Part shown: piece by piece, positions 16,882 to 26,184 of the stretch | How positions within the stretch are numbered: the stretch's first letter is position 1 | How the letters are laid out: each line of letters begins with the position of its first letter | Assembly: GCF_010095445.2 (NCBI RefSeq) | Contig: NZ_WFGV02000015.1 | Span: 1-64,000 of the forward strand | Reading direction: 5' to 3' | Source: Pseudomonas sp. TNT3 | GTDB taxonomy: Bacteria > Pseudomonadota > Gammaproteobacteria > Pseudomonadales > Pseudomonadaceae | Length of the DNA: 64,000 nucleotides | Program-made: the position numbers and the translations under genes | Notes under the pieces: model-generated | Database searches by the model: none | The model's input: the letters and a program-made list of their open reading frames with translations, nothing else | Told to the model about the DNA's origin: nothing

Positions 16882-18405
16882 ATGACCGTGATCAAGCAAG
16901 ACGACCTGATTCAGAGCGTTGCCGACGCCCTGCAGTTCATTTCCTATTACCACCCCGTGGATTTCATTCAGGCGATGCACGAGGCTTACCTGCGCGAAGA
17001 ATCGCCGGCAGCCCGTGATTCCATGGCGCAAATCCTGATCAACTCACGCATGTGCGCCACTGGCCACCGTCCAATTTGCCAGGACACCGGCATCGTGACC
17101 GTGTTTGTCCGTGTGGGCATGGACGTGCGTTGGGATGGCGCCACCATGAGCCTGGACGACATGATCAACCAAGGCGTGCGCCAGGCTTACAACCTGCCGG
17201 AAAACGTCCTGCGTGCCTCGATCCTCGCCGACCCGGCGGGCGCTCGTAAAAACACCAAGGACAACACCCCGGCCGTTATCCACTACTCCATCGTTCCGGG
17301 TAACACCGTGGAAGTGGACGTGGCGGCCAAGGGCGGCGGTTCCGAGAACAAGTCGAAAATGGCGATGCTCAACCCGTCCGACTCGATCGTCGACTGGGTA
17401 TTGAAAACCGTTCCGACCATGGGCGCCGGCTGGTGCCCACCAGGCATGCTCGGCATCGGCATCGGCGGTACCGCCGAGAAAGCCGCCGTGATGGCCAAGG
17501 AAGTGTTGATGGAATCCATCGACATCCACGAGCTGAAAAAGCGTGGCCCGTCCAACCGTATCGAAGAGATGCGCCTGGAGCTGTTCGAGAAGGTCAACCA
17601 ACTGGGCATCGGCGCCCAGGGCCTGGGTGGCCTGACCACCGTGCTCGACGTGAAGATCATGGATTACCCGACCCACGCCGCTTCGTTGCCGGTGTGCATG
17701 ATCCCCAACTGCGCCGCCACCCGTCACGCCCACTTCGTGCTCGACGGTTCCGGCCCGGCCTCGCTGGAAGCACCGCCGTTGGACGCCTACCCGGAAATCG
17801 TCTGGGAAGCCGGCCCGTCGGCCCGTCGCGTCAATCTCGACACGCTGACCCCGGAAGAAGTGCAGAGCTGGAAGCCGGGCGAAACCGTCCTGCTCAACGG
17901 TAAGATGCTCACCGGTCGCGACGCTGCGCACAAGCGCATGGTCGAAATGCTGAACAAGGGTGAAACCCTGCCGGTGGACCTGAAGGGTCGGTTCATCTAC
18001 TACGTCGGCCCGGTTGATCCGGTGCGCGAAGAAGTGGTTGGCCCTGCCGGTCCGACCACCGCCACGCGGATGGACAAGTTCACCCGTCAGATCCTCGAGC
18101 AAACCGGCCTGCTGGGCATGATCGGCAAATCCGAGCGCGGCCCGACCGCCATCGAAGCGATCAAGGACCACAAAGCCGTTTACCTGATGGCTGTTGGCGG
18201 CGCGGCTTACCTGGTGGCACAAGCCATCAAGAAATCCCGCGTCGTGGCTTTCGCCGAACTGGGGATGGAAGCCATCTACGAGTTCGACGTCAAAGACATG
18301 CCAGTGACAGTTGCCGTCGACAGCAAGGGCGAGTCGGTGCACATCACCGGTCCTGCCATCTGGCAGAAAAAGATCAGTGAAAGCCTGGCAGTCGAAGTGC
18401 AGTAA
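16882..18405 (+). CDS. fumA: Fumarate hydratase class I (iron-sulfur)
   Basis: Class I fumarase converts fumarate to L-malate in the TCA cycle using an oxygen-sensitive [4Fe-4S] cluster. The 507-residue protein has the N-terminal alpha domain with cysteines in SRMCATGHRPICQDTG and a further one in MIPNCAATRHAHF, and the C-terminal beta domain (PTTATRMDKFTRQILEQTG). GAGGAG precedes the ATG at 16882. It is monocistronic, with a strong terminator. By position it corresponds to PA4333. The iron-free Mn-SOD/FumC replacement set is not in this window. Confidence 0.95.
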   Translation: MTVIKQDDLIQSVADALQFISYYHPVDFIQAMHEAYLREESPAARDSMAQILINSRMCATGHRPICQDTGIVTVFVRVGMDVRWDGATMSLDDMINQGVRQAYNLPENVLRASILADPAGARKNTKDNTPAVIHYSIVPGNTVEVDVAAKGGGSENKSKMAMLNPSDSIVDWVLKTVPTMGAGWCPPGMLGIGIGGTAEKAAVMAKEVLMESIDIHELKKRGPSNRIEEMRLELFEKVNQLGIGAQGLGGLTTVLDVKIMDYPTHAASLPVCMIPNCAATRHAHFVLDGSGPASLEAPPLDAYPEIVWEAGPSARRVNLDTLTPEEVQSWKPGETVLLNGKMLTGRDAAHKRMVEMLNKGETLPVDLKGRFIYYVGPVDPVREEVVGPAGPTTATRMDKFTRQILEQTGLLGMIGKSERGPTAIEAIKDHKAVYLMAVGGAAYLVAQAIKKSRVVAFAELGMEAIYEFDVKDMPVTVAVDSKGESVHITGPAIWQKKISESLAVEVQ

Positions 18406-18421
18406 GCCTTCCGACTGACTG

Positions 18422-18460
18422 AAAAAAGGCGACAGGGGCTATGCTCCTGTCGCCTTTTTT
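18422..18460 (+). terminator. Terminator after fumA
   Basis: A 15-bp stem (AAAAAAGGCGACAGG and its inverse, 9-base loop) ends in a T-run 17 bases after the fumA stop. Confidence 0.9.
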
Positions 18461-18513
18461 ATGGCCCATGCTATCGTGCGCCCCCTCTTCCTCCCCCGTG
18501 TGTAACGCCCCGT

Positions 18514-20289
18514 ATGATCGAGTACTCTCGCTCCCTGCGCCTGACGCTCTATACCGTTGTGATCGTCGCCGGTGCAGTCCTTGCGGCCACACTCGCCATG
18601 CGTCACGCCGAGCGCCAGGCGCTGGTGGAAGATGCCGCTCGCGCCAATCAGCAATTGGGGCTGTACGCCACTTCATTGCATACCCTGATCGAACGCTACC
18701 GCGCCCTGCCCCTCGTGCTGGCGCTGGACCCTGAACTGCGCTCGGCGCTCAAGGGAGCCATAAACCCCGATCTTCAAGCTTCGTTGAACCGCAAACTTGA
18801 GAAAATCAACGGCGCCGCCGAATCCTCAACCCTGGAACTGCTCGACCGCACGGGCCTTGCCATCGCGGCGAGCAACTGGCGCCTGCCCAGCAGTTACGTC
18901 GGTCATAACTACGCCTTCCGCCCCTATTTCAGTCAGACCCGCACCCAGGGCACCGGGCGTTTCTACGCCGTGGGCGTAACCAGCGGGATTCCCGGATACT
19001 TCCTGTCCAGTGCGGTCATCGATGACGACGGGCAGTTTCTGGGCGCGATGGTGGTCAAACTCGAGTTTCCGGAACTGGAACGTGAATGGCGCCAGGGCAA
19101 CGACACCTTGCTGGTCAGCGATGCACGCGGAATTGTCTTCATCGCCAACCAGCCGGGCTGGCGTTACCGCCTATTGAAGCCGCTCAATGACAGCGACCTC
19201 GCCGAACTCAAGGCCACCCGCCAATACGACAAACAGCGGCTGACGCCACTGGAGGTCAAAACGCTGCGAAACTTCGACGACAACAGCAATTTGACTGAGG
19301 TCGAGGGTCCCGACGGAAAAGTGAATTACCTGTGGGAATCCCTGCCGTTGGCGGCCGAGGGCTGGACGCTGCATTTGCTGCGCCGTCCACAAACGGCCTT
19401 CGAAGACAGCCGCAATGCAGCGCTGGCCGCTGCCGGCCTGTGGCTGGCGTTGGTGTTCCTGTTGCTGTTTCTCAACCAACGCTGGCGTCTGGCAAAAATG
19501 CGCCAGCGCAGTCGCGAAGAGCTTGAGCGACTGGTCGAAGAACGCACCCGTGACCTGCGCACCGCCCAGGACGGCCTGGTGCAATCGGCCAAACTGGCGG
19601 CGCTGGGCCAGATGTCCGCTGCCCTCGCCCACGAAATCAATCAACCCCTGACCGCACAGCGTATGCAGCTGGCGACGTTGCGCCTGCTGCTCGACCATGG
19701 TCGCGTCGATGACGCGTACAAGGCGCTCAAACCGGTGGATGACATGCTGACACGCATGGCCGCCCTTACCGGCCACCTGAAAACCTTCGCCCGCAAAAGC
19801 CCCGGCGGCTTGCGCGAATGCCTGGATCTGGCAGCCGTGGTGGACCAGTCGTTGCAACTGCTCGATACCCGCCTGCGTGACGAACAGGTCAGCACGGTGC
19901 TGCACCTGACGCGCCCGGCCTGGGTGCGCGGCGACGCAATTCGTCTGGAACAGGTGTTGATCAATCTGCTGCGTAACGCACTGGATGCCATGCAGGACAA
20001 ACCGTGCAAGCGCCTGGAAATCCGCCTTGAGGCCGACGAACAACTCTGGCGCCTCAGCGTGGCTGATAACGGGGGTGGCATCGCTGAAGAAAACCTGGCC
20101 AAGGTTTTCGATCCGTTTTTCACTACCAAACCGGTAGGCGATGGCCTGGGCATCGGCCTGGCCGTCTCCTTTGCCATCGTTCACGAATCGGGCGGCCGCC
20201 TGAGCGCGGACAATTTGGGTAACGGCGCCGTGTTCACCCTCACCCTGCCGATCGACCTGGAGGCTCATGGCTCATGCTCAATTCAGTGA
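18514..20289 (+). CDS. DctB/MifS-type sensor histidine kinase
   Basis: This 591-residue inner-membrane kinase has TM1 at about 9-28, a large periplasmic PAS-like ligand domain (about 35-300), TM2 at about 305-325, a coiled linker, a HisKA domain with phospho-His373 ([15 protein letters not shown]) and an HATPase domain ([29 protein letters not shown]). The family senses C4-dicarboxylates (DctB), acidic amino acids (AauS) or alpha-ketoglutarate (MifS). The partner regulator overlaps its 3' end by 16 bases, and an alpha-ketoglutarate permease with a sigma-54 promoter follows, so a MifS-like 2-oxoglutarate sensor is the best guess. The exact orthology is inference. Confidence 0.9.
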   Translation: MIEYSRSLRLTLYTVVIVAGAVLAATLAMRHAERQALVEDAARANQQLGLYATSLHTLIERYRALPLVLALDPELRSALKGAINPDLQASLNRKLEKINGAAESSTLELLDRTGLAIAASNWRLPSSYVGHNYAFRPYFSQTRTQGTGRFYAVGVTSGIPGYFLSSAVIDDDGQFLGAMVVKLEFPELEREWRQGNDTLLVSDARGIVFIANQPGWRYRLLKPLNDSDLAELKATRQYDKQRLTPLEVKTLRNFDDNSNLTEVEGPDGKVNYLWESLPLAAEGWTLHLLRRPQTAFEDSRNAALAAAGLWLALVFLLLFLNQRWRLAKMRQRSREELERLVEERTRDLRTAQDGLVQSAKLAALGQMSAALAHEINQPLTAQRMQLATLRLLLDHGRVDDAYKALKPVDDMLTRMAALTGHLKTFARKSPGGLRECLDLAAVVDQSLQLLDTRLRDEQVSTVLHLTRPAWVRGDAIRLEQVLINLLRNALDAMQDKPCKRLEIRLEADEQLWRLSVADNGGGIAEENLAKVFDPFFTTKPVGDGLGIGLAVSFAIVHESGGRLSADNLGNGAVFTLTLPIDLEAHGSCSIQ

Positions 20290-21608
20290 TCGTCGTCGAC
20301 GATGAAAGCAGTATCCGCAACGCGGTCGAGCAATGGCTGAGCCTGTCGGGTTTCGAGGTGCAGTTGTACAGCCGTGCGGATGAATGCCTGGCGCAACTGC
20401 CCAGGCATTTTCCCGGTGTCATCCTCAGCGACGTGCGCATGCCCGGCATGACCGGCCTGGAACTGTTGGCCGAAGTGCAGCGACGCGATGCCGACTTGCC
20501 GGTAATTCTGCTGACCGGCCACGGTGACGTGCCGATGGCAGTCGACGCCATGCGCGATGGCGCCTACGACTTCCTCGAAAAACCCTTCAGCCCCGAAACC
20601 TTGCTCGGCAGCCTGCGCCGGGCGCTGGACAAGCGCCGCCTGGTCCTGGAAAACCGTGCCCTGCATGAACAGGCGGACCACCGCGCCAAACTCGATGCGA
20701 CGCTGTTGGGGGTATCCCGTGGATTGCAGACCTTGCGCAGGCAGGTGCTGGAGCTGGCGGCCCTGCCGGTCAATGTGCTGATCCGTGGTGAAACCGGCAG
20801 CGGCAAGGAGTTGGTAGCACGCTGCCTGCACGATTTCGGACCTCGTGCCGACAAGCCGTTCGTGGCGCTTAATTGCGCGGCGATTCCCGAGCAGTTGTTC
20901 GAGGCAGAGTTGTTTGGTCACGAAAGCGGCGCGTTCACCGGCGCCCAAGGCAAGCGCATCGGCAAGCTCGAATACGCTGACGGCGGCACGCTGTTTCTCG
21001 ATGAAATCGAAAGCATGCCCCTGGCCCAACAGGTGAAACTGCTGCGGGTATTGCAGGAGCAAAAGCTCGAGCGGCTGGGTTCGAATCAAAGCATCCGTGT
21101 GGATCTGCGGATCATTGCCGCGACCAAACCGGACTTGCTGGACGAAGCCCGGGCCGGACGTTTCCGCGAGGATCTGGCCTATCGGCTGAACGTCGCCGAG
21201 CTGCGCCTGCCGCCATTGCGCGATCGCCGCGAAGACATTCCGTTGTTGTTCGATACCTTTGCCCAGAGCGCCGCTGCGCGCCTGGGCCGCACCTTCCCCC
21301 CGTTGTCCGGCGCACAGTTGAGCCATTTGTTGAGCCATGACTGGCCAGGTAACGTGCGCGAACTGGCCAACGTCGCCGAGCGCCAGGTGTTGGGACTGGA
21401 TGAACCTGCACCGGCGGGCAGCGAACCGGGCCAGTCGCTGGCAGCCCGACAGGAAGCGTTTGAAGCGCACTGCCTGCGCGCCGCCTTGACCCGTCACAAA
21501 GGCGATGTGAAAGCCGTCCTCGAAGAACTGCAACTACCGCGCCGCACCTTCAATGAAAAGATGCAGCGGCATGGATTGAGCCGGGAGATGTTTGTTCAAG
21601 GCAGCTAA
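20274..21608 (+). CDS. Sigma-54-dependent response regulator, DctD/MifR type
   Basis: This 444-residue NtrC-family enhancer-binding protein has a receiver domain (1-120; Asp53 in [12 protein letters not shown] is the phosphoacceptor), a central AAA+ domain (Walker A GETGSGKE near 171; GAFTGA sigma-54 contact loop at 219-224; [11 protein letters not shown]alker B) and a Fis-type helix-turn-helix at the C-terminus ([20 protein letters not shown]). GGAGG lies before the ATG. It is co-translated with the upstream kinase. Its likely target is the promoter at 21918-21933, because the operon it precedes carries the only clear sigma-54 site noticed here. Confidence 0.93.
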   Translation: MLNSVIVVDDESSIRNAVEQWLSLSGFEVQLYSRADECLAQLPRHFPGVILSDVRMPGMTGLELLAEVQRRDADLPVILLTGHGDVPMAVDAMRDGAYDFLEKPFSPETLLGSLRRALDKRRLVLENRALHEQADHRAKLDATLLGVSRGLQTLRRQVLELAALPVNVLIRGETGSGKELVARCLHDFGPRADKPFVALNCAAIPEQLFEAELFGHESGAFTGAQGKRIGKLEYADGGTLFLDEIESMPLAQQVKLLRVLQEQKLERLGSNQSIRVDLRIIAATKPDLLDEARAGRFREDLAYRLNVAELRLPPLRDRREDIPLLFDTFAQSAAARLGRTFPPLSGAQLSHLLSHDWPGNVRELANVAERQVLGLDEPAPAGSEPGQSLAARQEAFEAHCLRAALTRHKGDVKAVLEELQLPRRTFNEKMQRHGLSREMFVQGS

Positions 21609-21627
21609 TTTTGCAGTGTCTGGGCTG

Positions 21628-21797
21628 GCCTCATCGCGAGCAAGCTCGGCTCCCACAGGTTTTGTAGCGAATACATCATCTGTGGTCATCCCGGACACTG
21701 TGGGAGTGAACTTACTTTCTCCCACAGGTCTGGTTGCAATGGCATCACTTGTGAACACCACGGACACTGTGGGAGCCGGGCTTGCCCGCGATGAGGC
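21628..21797. repeat. REP cluster, family A (three arms or more)
   Basis: Several copies of the CGAGCAAGCTCGGCTCCCACA / TGTGGGAG type lie in alternating orientation: about 21631-21659, 21699-21706, 21719-21727 and 21768-21797. They fill most of the gap between the response regulator and the permease promoter. Confidence 0.75.
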
Positions 21798-21837
21798 CAG
21801 TACAGCTACCGCAAACCTGCGGCGCACTAAGCAATTT

Positions 21838-21876
21838 TCCGCTCAATTCGCCTGCCCGATGAGCGGATTCCCGCTC
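21838..21876 (+). promoter_or_regulatory. Candidate enhancer (UAS) for the adjacent NtrC-type regulator
   Basis: GAGCGG, four bases, CCGCTC forms a 16-bp dyad at 21861-21876. An additional half-site TCCGCTC lies at 21838-21844. The dyad centre is about 50 bases upstream of the -24 box of the sigma-54 promoter, a plausible enhancer position. Binding by the adjacent regulator is inference. Confidence 0.45.
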
Positions 21877-21917
21877 ACAAAGTCCCCTGACCCCCTCTAA
21901 ACCGCCCCTCTCCCGGT

Positions 21918-21933
21918 TGGCACACCTCCTGCT
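21918..21933 (+). promoter_or_regulatory. Sigma-54 (-24/-12) promoter of the permease
   Basis: TGGCAC, ACCTC, CTGCT matches the sigma-54 consensus TGGCAC-N5-TTGCW with one mismatch and correct GG-to-GC spacing (GG 21919-21920, GC 21931-21932). Transcription should start near 21944, about 50 bases before the permease ATG. The neighbouring gene encodes a GAFTGA regulator, which supports the assignment. Confidence 0.8.
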
Positions 21934-21995
21934 ATAGCCCCCGCAGGCTGCGTTTTTACGCGATCCAAAAAAACAATTAAATGAAGGATCCTTCA

Positions 21996-23315
21996 ATGGA
22001 TAACTCCAATACCCTGCCCGCAGGGTCGGCTGCCGTGCCGGCCAAGCCTAGAACCACCTCCAGCCGCATCAAATCGATCTTCAGCGGTTCCGTAGGCAAC
22101 ATGGTCGAGTGGTACGACTGGTACGTCTACGCCGCCTTCTCCCTCTATTTCGCCAAGGCGTTTTTCCCTAAAGGCGATACCACTGCCCAACTGCTGAACA
22201 CTGCTGCGATTTTTGCCGTGGGCTTCCTGATGCGTCCGATCGGGGGCTGGCTGATGGGCCTGTACGCCGACAAGGTCGGTCGCAAGAAGGCGCTGATGGC
22301 GTCGGTCTACCTGATGTGCTTCGGCTCGCTGGTGATCGCCCTGAGCCCTGGTTATGAAACCATCGGTATCGGCGCACCCATCCTGTTGATTTTCGCCCGT
22401 TTGCTGCAAGGCCTGTCGGTCGGTGGCGAATACGGCACCTCGGCAACGTACCTCAGCGAAATGGCAACCAAGGAACGTCGAGGCTTCTTCTCCAGCTTCC
22501 AGTACGTGACCCTGATCTCCGGCCAACTCATCGCGCTTGGCGTATTGATCGTCCTGCAGAATGTCCTGACCACCGAAGAGCTGTACGCCTGGGGCTGGCG
22601 CATTCCGTTCGCCATCGGCGCGCTGTGTGCGATCGTCGCGCTGTACCTGCGTCGTGGCATGGAAGAAACCGAGTCGTTCACCAAGAAAGAAAAGGCCAAG
22701 GAAAGCGCCATGCGCACCTTGATGCGCCATCCGAAGGAACTGATGACCGTGGTCGGCCTGACCATGGGCGGTACGCTGGCGTTCTACACCTACACCACGT
22801 ACATGCAGAAGTACCTGGTGAACACGGTCGGCATGAGCATCTCCGATTCCACCACGATCTCGGCCGCCACGCTGTTCCTGTTCATGTGCCTGCAACCGCT
22901 GGTGGGCGGGCTGTCGGACAAGATCGGTCGCCGGCCCATCCTGATCGCTTTCGGTGTGCTCGGGACGCTCTTCACCGTGCCGATCCTCACCGCGCTGCAT
23001 ACGGTTCAAAGCTGGTGGGGTGCGTTCTTCCTGATCATGGCGGCGCTGATCATCGTCAGCGGCTACACCTCGATCAACGCGGTGGTGAAAGCCGAGCTGT
23101 TCCCGACTGAAATCCGCGCCCTGGGCGTTGGCTTGCCGTATGCACTGACCGTATCGATCTTCGGCGGCACCGCTGAATACATCGCACTGTGGTTCAAGAG
23201 CATCGGCATGGAAACCGGTTACTACTGGTACGTGACTGCGTGCATCGCAGTGTCCTTGCTGGTGTACGTCACCATGAAAGACACCCGCAAGCATTCGCGG
23301 ATCACCACGGACTGA
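21996..23315 (+). CDS. kgtP: Alpha-ketoglutarate permease (MHS family)
   Basis: This 439-residue proton symporter of the metabolite:H+ symporter family has twelve membrane segments. Several stretches match E. coli KgtP closely: GNMVEWYDWYVYAAFSLYFA, LLQGLSVGGEYGTSATYLSE, TTYMQKYLVNTVGM and the C-terminal KSIGMETGYYWYVT. It imports 2-oxoglutarate and perhaps related dicarboxylates. The ATG at 21996 is preferred over 21981 because AAGGA lies seven to eight bases before it. It is preceded by a sigma-54 promoter and a two-component pair and followed by a REP hairpin ending in T's. P. aeruginosa PA5530 (PcaT) is the likely counterpart. Confidence 0.92.
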   Translation: MDNSNTLPAGSAAVPAKPRTTSSRIKSIFSGSVGNMVEWYDWYVYAAFSLYFAKAFFPKGDTTAQLLNTAAIFAVGFLMRPIGGWLMGLYADKVGRKKALMASVYLMCFGSLVIALSPGYETIGIGAPILLIFARLLQGLSVGGEYGTSATYLSEMATKERRGFFSSFQYVTLISGQLIALGVLIVLQNVLTTEELYAWGWRIPFAIGALCAIVALYLRRGMEETESFTKKEKAKESAMRTLMRHPKELMTVVGLTMGGTLAFYTYTTYMQKYLVNTVGMSISDSTTISAATLFLFMCLQPLVGGLSDKIGRRPILIAFGVLGTLFTVPILTALHTVQSWWGAFFLIMAALIIVSGYTSINAVVKAELFPTEIRALGVGLPYALTVSIFGGTAEYIALWFKSIGMETGYYWYVTACIAVSLLVYVTMKDTRKHSRITTD

Positions 23316-23339
23316 GTCTGCTGCAACACCGTTAAAATC

Positions 23340-23420
23340 AAAAGATCGCAGCCTTCGGCAGCTCCTGAACGGGTTTGATGTACACCCTGTAGGAGCTGCC
23401 GGAGGCTGCGATCTTTTTTT
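23340..23420 (+). terminator. REP doublet (family D) acting as terminator after kgtP
   Basis: Arms 23340-23366 and 23391-23417 are inverted copies of AAAAGATCGCAGCC..GGCAGCTCCT with very few mismatches, and the second arm runs into eight T's. The same repeat closes the LysR gene at 37668. Confidence 0.8.
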
Positions 23421-23512
23421 TGCATCGCCAAAATCTGCTTGCTGGAAATTAACCGATACCGTCTGCACAATGATCTTCTTTGCTCTGAACACCACTTCAG
23501 GAATACGGCACC

Positions 23513-24142
23513 ATGCCCGACGATATTCACTTCTACGAACCCGCCAACGGTCACGGCCTGCCGCATGACCCGTTCAACGCCATCGTCGGCCCACGCCCCA
23601 TTGGCTGGATCTCTTCACAGGACGCCGACGGTCGTTTGAACCTGGCGCCTTACAGCTTTTTCAACGCCTTCAATTACATTCCGCCGATCATTGGTTTTTC
23701 CAGCGTCGGGCGCAAAGACAGCCTCAACAACATCGAACAGACCGGCGAGTTCGCCTGGAACCTGGCGACCCGTCCGCTGGCCGAGCAGATGAACCAGAGC
23801 TGCGCGATGGTCGGGCCTGAGGTCAACGAGTTCGAGCTGTCCGGCTTGACGCCCGCCGCTTCGAAAATCATTCAGGTGCCGCGAGTCGCCGAGAGCCCGG
23901 TGTCGTTCGAGTGCAAGGTCACGCAGATCATTCAGCTGCAACGAGCTGACGGAAATGTGGTGCCAAGCTGGCTGATACTCGGCGAAGTGGTCGCCGTGCA
24001 CATCGCCAAGTGGCTGCTCAAGGATGGGGTGTACGACACCGCCGCGGCAGAACCGATTCTGCGCGGCGGCGGTCCAGCGGATTATTTTCAGCTGGGACCT
24101 GAGGCATTGTTCAAGATGTTCCGCCCGGGGGCGGTCAAGTAG
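23513..24142 (+). CDS. Flavin reductase family protein (FMN-binding split barrel)
   Basis: This 209-residue cytoplasmic flavoprotein of the flavoredoxin/flavin reductase-like domain family binds FMN and reduces flavin with NAD(P)H, or serves as a small electron carrier. The split-barrel motif is visible: IVGPRPIGWISSQDADGRLN then LAPYSFFNAFNYIPPIIGFS and EFAWNLATRPLAEQMN. The physiological partner is not evident. Its stop directly abuts the stop of the convergent small gene at 24143. Confidence 0.88.
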   Translation: MPDDIHFYEPANGHGLPHDPFNAIVGPRPIGWISSQDADGRLNLAPYSFFNAFNYIPPIIGFSSVGRKDSLNNIEQTGEFAWNLATRPLAEQMNQSCAMVGPEVNEFELSGLTPAASKIIQVPRVAESPVSFECKVTQIIQLQRADGNVVPSWLILGEVVAVHIAKWLLKDGVYDTAAAEPILRGGGPADYFQLGPEALFKMFRPGAVK

Positions 24143-24373
24143 TTACCAGACGAGTTCGGCGTCGTCGCTGACATTCTTCAGCCCGGTCAGTTTCAACGCC
24201 GCGGCTTCGTCGGCGTCATGGGCGGTTTTGAAGACCTGATCTTCGAGAATCGTGTGAAAACGCGGTGCGCCTGACCCGCCGAGGGCTTTGACGGCGATGG
24301 CGGCGTGGTACCCACCTTCAGCCGGTACTACAGCGGAAACAGCTTCAAAGGTTTCAAAGGCTTTACGTGCCAT
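24143..24373 (-). CDS. Small conserved-looking hypothetical protein, 76 aa
   Basis: This 76-residue soluble protein (MARKAFETFEAVSAVVPAEG; ends KNVSDDAELVW) has no recognised domain, signal or membrane helix. The ATG at 24373 is chosen because AGGA lies eight bases before it. Codon use looks normal for the neighbourhood. Its stop touches the flavin reductase stop with no gap. It lies 41 bases downstream of the ABM-domain gene on the same strand and may be co-transcribed with it. Function is unknown. Confidence 0.65.
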   Translation of the reverse strand: MARKAFETFEAVSAVVPAEGGYHAAIAVKALGGSGAPRFHTILEDQVFKTAHDADEAAALKLTGLKNVSDDAELVW

Positions 24374-24414
24374 GTCGCGCATCCTGGCTAGTTGAGAATG
24401 CAGCCATTAAACCC

Positions 24415-24768
24415 TCAACCCGCCATTTTGTGTACCCACGACCGGGTCTCGCCGATCGCCTGGGCTGCCGAAACCTCTTTGAAGGTATGAAAATCCAGGC
24501 TGTTGACCACCAGTTCCTGGACCAGCTCGGCAAAAACCCCCATGGCCGGGGTGCTGAAGTAGGCGGTCATGGCTTGTTGATGGGTCCAGAAACCGGACAC
24601 CAGCCACAGATCAGGATCGCATTGCGAATGCTGCAGGGTAAAACTCAAGCAGCCAGGTGCGCTGCGGGACGGCTCGATCAGGGCACTGAGCCGCGCACCC
24701 AGCTCCGCTGAACGCCCGGCGCGGGCACGGACAAAAGCCATATGACTGACGGGGATCTGCGTAGACAT
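24415..24768 (-). CDS. ABM-domain (antibiotic biosynthesis monooxygenase-like) protein
   Basis: This 117-residue ferredoxin-like fold protein is related to YgiN/ActVA-Orf6-type quinol monooxygenases. The pattern is visible in MAFVRARAGRSAELGARLSA, then APGCLSFTLQHSQCDPDLWL and FWTHQQAMTAYFSTPAM. Such proteins oxidise quinol-like aromatics without cofactors, but many have no known substrate. GGGAGG lies six bases before the ATG at 24768. It is divergent from the AraC regulator at 25102. Confidence 0.85.
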   Translation of the reverse strand: MSTQIPVSHMAFVRARAGRSAELGARLSALIEPSRSAPGCLSFTLQHSQCDPDLWLVSGFWTHQQAMTAYFSTPAMGVFAELVQELVVNSLDFHTFKEVSAAQAIGETRSWVHKMAG

Positions 24769-25101
24769 GTTCAACCTCCCAGGTACTCGAGTGGCAGCCG
24801 TGGGACGGGCTGCGACAGGATCAAAGGTTAAGCGCGCCGGTCATAGTGCGGTTAGTCGATTCCTGCCGGCTTGTTGCACAATCCTGCGAAGCTTCATGGC
24901 GCACCTGTAACAACCTGTAAATCCGGCCACTGGATTGAAACAGACGTTCGAGCAAGTTTTCCGGTCAATAGCCTGCTAAAGCAACCGGCCTCCTCAACCC
25001 CGTGCAGAATCAGGCAAGCTTCAGGCAGGATGTGTCTACCGCCGTTGCTTGCACAAATTTAAGCTCGCCTCATTACACACGCCCCACCGAGGATGCCGCG
25101 C
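24769..25101. other. Divergent intergenic region, no gene seen
   Basis: The 333 bases between the ABM gene and the divergent araC-type gene contain no convincing frame and no REP element. The AraC-family regulator may control the ABM gene from here, but no clear operator was recognised. Confidence 0.5.
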
Positions 25102-26031
25102 ATGTCGTCGCTCGATCATTTTCAAGCCCCGCTGGACGCCGAAATGGAACGCCAGCGTGCGGAACTGGCCGCGATCATTCGCCGCAACACGATGGAGGAC
25201 GGCACCTATGCCACCGCCGTCGGCTCGCTGTTCATGTCCCGCCACAGTCAGTCCCATGAGTTTGCCCCGGTGCTGGCACAACCGGCGCTGTGCATCATGG
25301 CTCAGGGGCGCAAAGAGGTCCGGCTGGCGGACGAGTACTTCAACTACGATCCGCTGAACTACCTGGTGGTGTCGGTGCAGATGCCCTTGAGCGGGCGGGT
25401 GGTGAACGTCACCTCCGAAGAGCCGATTCTCGCGGTACGCCTGGACATCGACCCGGCGGAAATCACCGCGCTGATCGCCGACGCCGGTCCCCTCGGCGTG
25501 CCCACCCGCCCTACGGGTCGTGGCTTGTATGTCGAGCGGATCGACACGGCCATGCTCGATGCCGTGTTGCGGCTGGCGCGTTTGCTGGATACCCCGAAAG
25601 ACATCGCGATGCTCGCTCCGCTGATTCGCCGGGAGATTCTCTATCGTCTGCTGCGCAGTCAGCAGGGCCATCGGCTGTATGAAATCGCCATCGCCAACAG
25701 CCAGAGCCATCGCATCAGCCAGGCGATCAAATGGCTTAACGGCAACTACGAACAACCGCTGCGCATTGATGATCTGGCCAAGGAAGTGAACCTGAGCGTG
25801 TCGACCTTGCATCACCGCTTCAAGGCGATGACAGCGATGAGCCCGTTGCAGTATCAGAAGCAGCTGCGTTTGCAGGAGGCGCGGCGGTTGATGCTCGCCG
25901 AGGGACTGGAGGCTTCGGCGGCGGGGTATCGGGTGGGGTATGAAAGCCCGTCGCAGTTCAGCCGGGAATACAGCCGGTTGTTTGGGGCACCGCCGCTAAG
26001 GGATTTGGCGCGGTTGCGGTTGTCGGTCTGA
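25102..26031 (+). CDS. AraC-family regulator with N-terminal AraC_N cupin domain
   Basis: This 309-residue transcriptional regulator has an N-terminal AraC_N domain (about 25-180: LCIMAQGRKEVRLADEYFNY, then LVVSVQMPLSGRV) and a C-terminal double helix-turn-helix (IDDLAKEVNLSVSTLHHRFK; GYRVGYESPSQFSREYSRLFG). Such proteins often control adjacent oxidoreductase genes. The ATG at 25102 is preferred because GAGG lies nine bases before it. It may act on the divergent ABM gene. The ligand is unknown. Confidence 0.9.
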   Translation: MSSLDHFQAPLDAEMERQRAELAAIIRRNTMEDGTYATAVGSLFMSRHSQSHEFAPVLAQPALCIMAQGRKEVRLADEYFNYDPLNYLVVSVQMPLSGRVVNVTSEEPILAVRLDIDPAEITALIADAGPLGVPTRPTGRGLYVERIDTAMLDAVLRLARLLDTPKDIAMLAPLIRREILYRLLRSQQGHRLYEIAIANSQSHRISQAIKWLNGNYEQPLRIDDLAKEVNLSVSTLHHRFKAMTAMSPLQYQKQLRLQEARRLMLAEGLEASAAGYRVGYESPSQFSREYSRLFGAPPLRDLARLRLSV

Positions 26032-26057
26032 GCTGACATTTGTTGTGTGGCTGATGG

Positions 26058-26157
26058 CCTCATCGCTGGCAAGCCAGCTCCCACAGAGATTTCGGGTGAT
26101 CACACTATCGAGTGAGTAGCGATGAAACCTGTGGGAGCTGGCTTGCCAGCGATGAGG
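26058..26157. repeat. REP doublet, family A, perfect 29-bp arms
   Basis: CCTCATCGCTGGCAAGCCAG.. at 26058-26086 and its exact inverse at 26129-26157, with a 42-base loop, lie between the convergent AraC gene and the ABC ATPase gene. Confidence 0.9.
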
Positions 26158-26184
26158 TCGGCAAGACCAGCACCGAACTAAGGA

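Noticed and set aside
17044..18342. 432-codon frame antisense to fumarase
   Set aside because: Shadow of fumA; no start context, low-complexity His-rich product.
20283..21533. 416-codon frame antisense to the response regulator
   Set aside because: Shadow of an NtrC-family protein with intact motifs.
21993..23495. 500-codon frame antisense to the permease
   Set aside because: Shadow of kgtP; covers a real, motif-rich MHS protein.
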